Positions 57,980 through 64,000 of a DNA stretch of 64,000 nucleotides are shown in pieces. Each line of letters starts with the position of its first letter. Position 1 is the first letter of the stretch. Location: positions 18,896,538 through 18,960,537 of the forward strand of contig NW_004624751.1 in the NCBI RefSeq assembly GCF_000247695.1, read 5' to 3'. The translations under genes were made by a program, and so were the position numbers. Origin of the DNA: Heterocephalus glaber (Eukaryota; Chordata; Mammalia; Rodentia; Bathyergidae). Below the pieces are notes generated by a model. That model ran no database searches. It had not been told where the DNA came from and saw nothing but the letters and a program-made list of their open reading frames with translations.

Positions 57980-58210
57980 TACAGAAGGCTTGCAAAGGTA
58001 GTACACAAAGTTCTTGTATACCTTTCACCCAGTTTGAAACTAAAAAATTAATGTCAATATATTCCACCCCAAGGTTACCCAAATTTGAATAGTTTCTTCA
58101 CAAATGTCAGTTTTGCGCTCCAGTTACCATACCAAAGTGTAGCTTTGCAATTGCTAACCATGACTCTTTAGTGTCTTCTTATTTTTTAAAAGTCTTTCAG
58201 TTTTTTTCTT
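57980..58210 (-). repeat. Old L1 3' UTR fragment (probable)
   Basis: GGTAGTACACAAAGTTCTTG, TACCTTTCACCCAGTTTG and AACTAAAAAATTAATGTCAA resemble the antisense of the 3' UTR of older mammalian L1M elements. Confidence 0.4.
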
Positions 58211-58619
58211 ACTTTTCACGATCTTTTCAATTTTGGGTGACTACTGGTTGGATACCTTGCTCCTCATGGATTAAGTTAATATATTCAGTTCACAAACATA
58301 TGTCATAGAAATTGCAGCAATAAGAGAGAGTCAGTGAATGAAATAGAGAAAGAAATGACCAAGAAGGTGGGGAAAAGAGTTCAGCCCTATGGAACAGGTG
58401 AAAATGTTTTTGCAAAGAGGAATAATATTGTGTATCAATTGCCATCAAAATATGTTGACAAAAACGTTATAGACAAATCTTATGAATCTTGTGTAATAAA
58501 GCAAAGAGAAAGGACCTAGGTCACAAGGCAGTCCTGCCACTGGCTCTACCCTGTGTAGTAGAGGAATAGGTTCCCTCCCATAAATACAGGGTGTTCTTAG
58601 GCTCTACCGAGTAAAAAGT

Positions 58620-58925
58620 TTTTCCCATTAAGTTTATTGGTACATTTCAGGTGCACATTATGATCGCATTCATCATTGGAAATTTGTACCTGTACATGAT
58701 ATATTTTGCTTCTTGTTTTTTCCCCATTCCCTTTTCTTCCTCTCCACCACTCTCCCCTCCCTATTTACAAAAACTTTTCTTTTCATTTTTCCTTCTTTCT
58801 CATATTTTTTTCTTCCCTTCTTTCCTATTCCTCCACCCCCTTTCCCTACTTCCCCCTCCCTTTTGGAACTTTTCTTCCTATTTTACATTATCTATGATAC
58901 ATTTTGGTCCTCATTTACTCTGATG
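58620..58925 (-). mobile_element. 5'-truncated L1 3' end, antisense
   Basis: TTTATTGGTACATTTCAGGTG, ATTCATCATTGGAAATTTGTACC and a long pyrimidine run (58720-58870), ending in ACATTATCTATGATACATTTTGG. It is the antisense of the same L1 3' UTR seen at 11.0, 23.3 and 44.0 kb. Three overlapping plus-strand frames here are shadows of the pyrimidine tract. Confidence 0.9.
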
Positions 58926-61900
58926 ACCAGCATAGAATCCTCTCTTTTAGAAAACATAATTGGTTTGCAATGAATTTAGTGGAAATAAAGAAAGAAAAAA
59001 GGGAAAAGTCATGTTAAGTAAAGGATTTATGTTTTTCAAATAAATAGTAAAGTGTCAGGGTGTGTTTGTAAGGCAATGGTAATAATGCAGCAAGGAGGCA
59101 AGTGTATATGGAGAGATGAGGTGCCAAAACCTGGATCAATACCTTGTAGTAGGTAAGGAACTCTGTGTTCTAGTGATAAGAAGACCTGGCACTAGCTATA
59201 AGCACAATCACAATGTACTTAATTGCCAGAGAGATGACAACACAACCACAAAGGCAGATTTGTTAGTTTGTGGTAAGAAGAGGATGCAGAACACTTCTTT
59301 CTTTAGGGTTATGTTCTGCACAAAATCAAACAAATTGATTTCATGTCAGTGAAAAAGTGAGAGTGCACTGGCATTTTGAAGAGTAAGGAGAAAGCATGAA
59401 ATAATCTTCAACAAGAATAGGAAATTAAAGTAGGAATATATAACAATTCCAGGTAGTTTTTTGGGGGGACAGCTGTATTAATGTTGAAAATCATTAACCT
59501 AAAGTGAGTTGAATTAGTATTGTTTTATTTTTTCCTATAGCCACACTTAACCACTTAAGAGGAGGCTGAGAATATGCAGAATTATATTTGTATTTTCTTT
59601 TTTTTTTTTTCAGAGAAAAAGCAAATTGAATTGAGGGTATATGCATGAAACTGGTTGTAATGATGAATTTAGGAAGTGTAAAGAGGAACTGGAAAAACAA
59701 ACAGGGCTAAGCAGAACTAAGGTCAGTGGGTGTTAAGAAGAACCTGAGAAATTATTAGATGCCAATTATAGTGTGAAGGTGGAAAATGGCATATTTAGAG
59801 GTTACTATATTTGAAATTTAACTATGAAAATCTCTCAACTATAGGTGATATATAAATTTAAGATATTACCATATCTAATAGAGGCTGAAAGAAGGTACAA
59901 GCAGATTTATAGTTAGAAAGATATTCAAAATTCTAAAAAGCAATGAATCATAAACATCAAAAGCATTATGAACTTTGTTATTAAAACCTCATGAACTATG
60001 TCAAGAGTAGAGCAGTTAAACACAAAACCTTAAAAGAATGAGTAAAGTAAATATGTAATAAATGACTTTAGAACAGAACGATCATGGATTACATCAGAGG
60101 ATACAATAGTGTGGACCCTAGCACTAGGGACTGTGGGTAAAGGTCTAAAAGCAGCAAGGTGGTCCATTTAATTCTAAACTAGATTTTGTGCATCAGTCAC
60201 AGCTCCTGAAATTATAAAAGAGCTCCTTGAACTTGTATTTGCCAAATGAATGAAAGTAGAAATGTAGGAATAAATCCGTAAAATAAAGAGAATTGACAAC
60301 ACTTTAAAAAATAATTCCCCAAAATTTGCATATGTTAAAATGTTAAATATTAAAAAATCAGCAGTTACATTATTCGATTTGTTCTACACTTTGTGTTGAT
60401 TATAATGAAAATAGCTTCATTTGCACTGCAGTAAGCTTCATCTCACCACAGTTCAATGATTAAATTAATTAAATCCTATGCCATTGTTTCATCTCTACCA
60501 AGTGAGTCTTGGGCTCAGTAGTAATCCGTGCCTACTGATTGGTATACTTTTGGATTGCTCTGAAGCTGTAATCAGTAGATGCTAAGGCTATGAAAATCAG
60601 TTTTGGTGTTAGGGTTCCTAGTATATTTTTACTGGTCTTTCATATCTAAGCATCAAACTTCATGTTGTCCTACCATATCTCTTCTCAATTAACACTGCAA
60701 ATTTCATTATTTGCTTCAAAATAGTTTAAATTTACCTCTTTATATTCAGCCTTCTTTTACTTTTGACAACCTTTTATGTACGTGTGTTATTTTATTTTTG
60801 TAATCACATATTTGCTTGCACGTCTCCAAATTCAAAAAACTTATCTTTCATTCCAAGCTCTATAAAAATGCAGACTTCATCTCCTCTTATTGTCAGTCCC
60901 ACAACTGTTTAAATTCTACTTATAACAAGTTTAAAAATCTCATTGGAAAATATTTATGTGAGAAACACAAAGGATATGTATGACATGTTTTGCAAGTGCT
61001 CAAATAAATTTACACTACTTTGATACATCATATATCAAGAATAAATGGTGATGCACAGACGTGTTATCAAAAAAGTCTAGACCTCAAGATTAATAAGTAT
61101 AATATAACGAAAAATAATATATACTAATTATATTAATCATGATACAGATAACTGAGCATTTCTGTGGTACAACAACTTCATGCAGTAGAAAGAAAAATGT
61201 TTGGTCTAGTCATCTGGCTTACTAGGCAAGGAAATTGAAGCCCAAGGTAGCATGTGTTAGAGAGAAAAGATCATTCCCCACTAACGACTCCTCAGTGTGG
61301 GAGGGATCCACATTAGCTGACATTCTTGTTCTTTTACATTTCTTTCCTGGATAAGTTAAGAAAAAATCACTGGGGAATAATTGCTTCAGCCACTTTTTCT
61401 CTCTCACACTTGGAATCTTTTGCTCTATCAGGAATATATCTTGTGCTCTGTTTGTCTGTGTGAAAATTTTATAACATCTTTAATTGTTCAAGTACAAAAA
61501 TCCTTTCCAGAACTAAATGGCTTTTGTCAGAGTTGTAAAGTTTTACTAGCTACTTTCTAAAACTTATTTTTATTTTTTCCTCTTTTTGGTTTCACATGGA
61601 TTGTGCTCATTAATTTCTCCCTGATTCTCTTTTAATATCCATGTTCTCTGAAAGTCACTATACTATAGTGGTTAAGAATACAGTCTTCCCACTTGGTAGT
61701 TGTGAAGAATTGATCCAGATTTTGCTATTAGTTTTAGTTTCACATCTGTAAAGTTAGCCTAATAAATACAAAAATAGTATCGCATAATTTATTGATTAGT
61801 ATTCTATTTCAAAGAATCAATAGCTCCCTTCACATGATCTCTAGCATTGGTAAGTAAATGACAGCAAACTATTTCCTATTTTTGCCCTATGACAGAGGCA

Positions 61901-62109
61901 CAAATATATATTTGTACACTATCTTAGATAATGGAACCAAAAAAATAACCTCATTAGTACATGAAAAAGATAATGTACATGAATTATTTTATAGCATTAT
62001 TTTGAATAATGAATAAAATTCTTAATTTTCAAATGTTTTATTCATGTGTGAGAGTATTATTAATATTTATATCATATTGGCAGTATTTGTCTCCAGTCCA
62101 TTCACTTGA
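58926..62109. other. AT-rich intergenic DNA, no gene seen
   Basis: Only a MIR relic (61655-61775) is recognised. Confidence 0.5.
61655..61775. repeat. MIR SINE fragment
   Basis: TATAGTGGTTAAGAATACAG and TTTCACATCTGTAAAGT, in MIR order, with a diverged middle. Confidence 0.55.
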
Positions 62110-62524
62110 TGTTATGGCTTGTATCTAGATGTCCCCCTAAAGTCTCAAGTGTTATAGGTGGGGCTTTTCAAAGGTTGTTGGACCTAGAGTGTGTGATGCT
62201 ACAATCAAGGGTGTATGTTTACTAAATTAGACCACTGGTTATTTTGGCATAGTTCTGGGTGTGGAGAATGGAAAATCTCACCCTGGGTGTGAGTGCTAAG
62301 GACTATACTATGGAATATAAGGGTCAGAAAGAGGGTTACTGTAGTTGCTTGCTACTTTGCTGCCTTCTGCCCACCATAGACTCTCCTCTGCCGTGGTACC
62401 CTGGATTGGAGCCACCCAACTATGAACTGAAACCTCTACAAAATGTTAACTACAGTAAATCTTTCCTCCTTTAACTTTTGGTGTCAAGTATTTTGTCTCA
62501 GCAACAAGAAAAGTAACTAAGACA
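62110..62524 (+). mobile_element. ERVL/MaLR-type solo LTR
   Basis: Starts TGTTATGGCTTGTATCTAGA-like (TG at 62110) with GTCCCCCTAAAGTCTCAAG, and ends TTTTGTCTCAGCAACAAGAA then AAGTAACTAAGACA. Start, body and end are those of class III ERVL/MaLR LTRs. About 415 bases; no clear flanking duplication. A 71-codon frame inside (62259-62474) is not a gene. Confidence 0.65.
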
Positions 62525-62739
62525 TTTAGCTTGACATATACATTCATTGGAGGAAATATGAATAAAAGAATAGTTATATAATATTATATTAAATTCTAGA
62601 AAAATAAATAAGTTTATGATACTTCTATGACTTTAAGATTGAGAAACAAGACCTTTGACTCAGAATTCCATATAAAAATACTTTGTAGGAATTGAATTTT
62701 TCCCTTTCATACCAACAATAAATTCAAACATTACTTTTT

Positions 62740-64000
62740 GTTGTTAAGATTAATGTTAACAAGAGCCATCCCCAGCACTGAGTAGGAGACTTCTGGGCCA
62801 CCTTACCACCTTCCCCAGGGCCCAGGAGTTGACCCTTCTGGGCAACTGTTGCACCACCACATTGCCAAGGTGAGCTTTCTGGCCCACTATACCACAGCCC
62901 CCAGCACCTAGGCACCAGCAAAACACATGCCCCACCCCTTGAAAAGAGAAGACACTTAAATAAGTCTCAAAAAACAGACTCCCATATCACCTAAAGCATC
63001 CCCAAGGGAAATGAGATGGAACACTCTGATACTCAACCACCTGGACTCCCTGAACTGGCAAGAAAAGAGTATCTGGAAAAAATTAAATCAGTAATAATTT
63101 ATCAGACAACAGCACAGATTGTGCCCATAGTGTAAGACATAATTAGTAGGTCTAGAGAGGATACAAATAAAAAAAATAGAGGAGCTGAGGAAGATGATGG
63201 AATCCCAACATAGGAAACAAATGGAATCCATAAAATAGATGCAAACAGATTTCAAGGAGATTAAAAACTCTATTGAAAGTTTATGCAGCAGAATGAGCCA
63301 ATATGAGGACAAAATTTCAGATACAGAAGATAAGATTGGAATGAGTGACCAGGAAAAGAAAAATTGCTTTAAAATTGTAAGGGACCATGAGAAATCAATC
63401 CAGCAGCTGCTAGACAAGGCAAAGAAGAATAATATAAGACTGGTCAGAGTCAATGAGAAACAGTATAGAGTGCAGATGACATAAAAAAAACTATTTACAA
63501 AAGTATTGGCAGAAAACTTCACAAGTAGGGGAAAAGAACTTGACATAAAGATAAGTGAGGCACATAGGACTCCAATGACCCTTGATCAAAAAAAATCTAC
63601 ACATAGGCATATAATAGTTAAGATTACAGAAACCCAACAGAAGAACAAAATTCTACAAGCAGTTAGAGAAAAGAAACAAATCACATACAAAGAAAAGCCC
63701 ATTAGAATCACAGCAGACTTCTCAACGCAAACCCTCAAGGCATGAAGAGCTTGGAGTGATGCATTTCAAGCCCTAAAGGAAAAAAACCTTCAACCCAGAT
63801 TGATGTACTCTGCAAAACTATCTTTCAAATTTGATGGAGATATAAGATACTTTCATGACAAAGAACACCTTAGGAACTTCATGAATACCAAATCAGCACC
63901 CCAAGAAATTTTAGACAATGTCCTAGGAAAAGACAATGAGTATCACAACTCCAGGAAGCACAGCAGAATGAATCCATCAAGGCAGGACAAGAAATTAAAT
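62740..64000 (+). mobile_element. L1 or HAL1 5' end with ORF1, runs off the window
   Basis: 62740-63000 is GC-richer 5' UTR-like sequence. From 63239 to the window end one forward frame encodes L1 ORF1: an N-terminal coiled-coil-like part (63239-63400, heptad-like I/L/M spacing), then NNIRLVRVNEK, KELDIKISEAHRTP, HRHIIVKITE, KKQITYKEKPIRITADFSTQ and a C-terminal QPRLMYSAKLSFK. This is the order of the coiled coil, RNA-recognition and C-terminal domains of the L1 RNA chaperone. Only two in-frame stops (63482 and 63743) break it. Strong similarity to the ORF1 relic at 31.8-32.9 kb suggests one family. Whether ORF2 follows is beyond the window. Confidence 0.88.

Noticed and set aside
63088..63546. 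152-codon minus-strand frame
   Set aside because: Antisense to the L1/HAL1 ORF1 on the plus strand.

Overview
This window is a gene-poor, AT-rich stretch of a mammalian genome, almost certainly from a non-murid rodent. The SINE content says so: nine tRNA-derived ID-type SINEs, one B1, one B1-ID chimera and no B2. I cannot name the species. I found no intact protein-coding gene, rRNA, functional tRNA, CpG island or CRISPR array. Nearly all long reading frames lie inside retroelements or are antisense shadows of them.

Layout. 1-3.1 kb is unique-looking AT-rich DNA with a simple repeat and a MIR. 3.1-10.5 kb is a nest of insertions. An L1 with a twin-priming 5' inversion was split by a class I endogenous retrovirus (ERV; 3674-8785, minus strand, 5-bp target duplication AGTTC). 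The ERV carries a recognisable tRNA-Ile-type primer binding site. Its 5' LTR was in turn split by a solo LTR (8062-8581, 6-bp duplication GACACT). ID SINEs landed in the ERV interior and in the L1. An antisense L1 follows at 11-12 kb. 12-20 kb is mostly unique AT-rich DNA with a possible MITE and an old L1 3' end. 20.0-27.0 kb is a class III ERV-L-type provirus (19989-27021, minus strand, 5-bp duplication GAGAC) with paired LTRs and gag, RT, RNase H, integrase and dUTPase relics in the canonical ERV-L order and no env. An L1, an ID and a B1 are inserted in it.

27-35 kb holds a 166-169 bp direct repeat of unknown nature, an ID, a tail-only retroposition scar, a solo LTR with a clean 5-bp duplication, a HAL1-like element (L1 ORF1 joined to a 3' UTR without ORF2), a second LTR and an ERV-L (MLT2-like) solo LTR. 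35-62 kb is mostly unique AT-rich DNA with scattered IDs, MIR/L2 relics, a very short twin-primed L1 with a perfect 16-bp duplication (43961-44270), a B1-ID chimera and another ERV-L-type LTR. 62.1-64 kb has a further LTR and an L1/HAL1 ORF1 that runs off the window.

Nothing here works together as a pathway. The interest lies in the layered insertion history, which can be ordered from target-site duplications, and in a few unexplained non-repeat signals: the 27.1/28.5 kb direct repeat, possible conserved non-coding blocks near 15.5 and 17.5 kb, and an unplaced 130-codon frame at 51.75 kb. The retroviral remains are all disabled by stops, frameshifts, deletions and lost catalytic residues.
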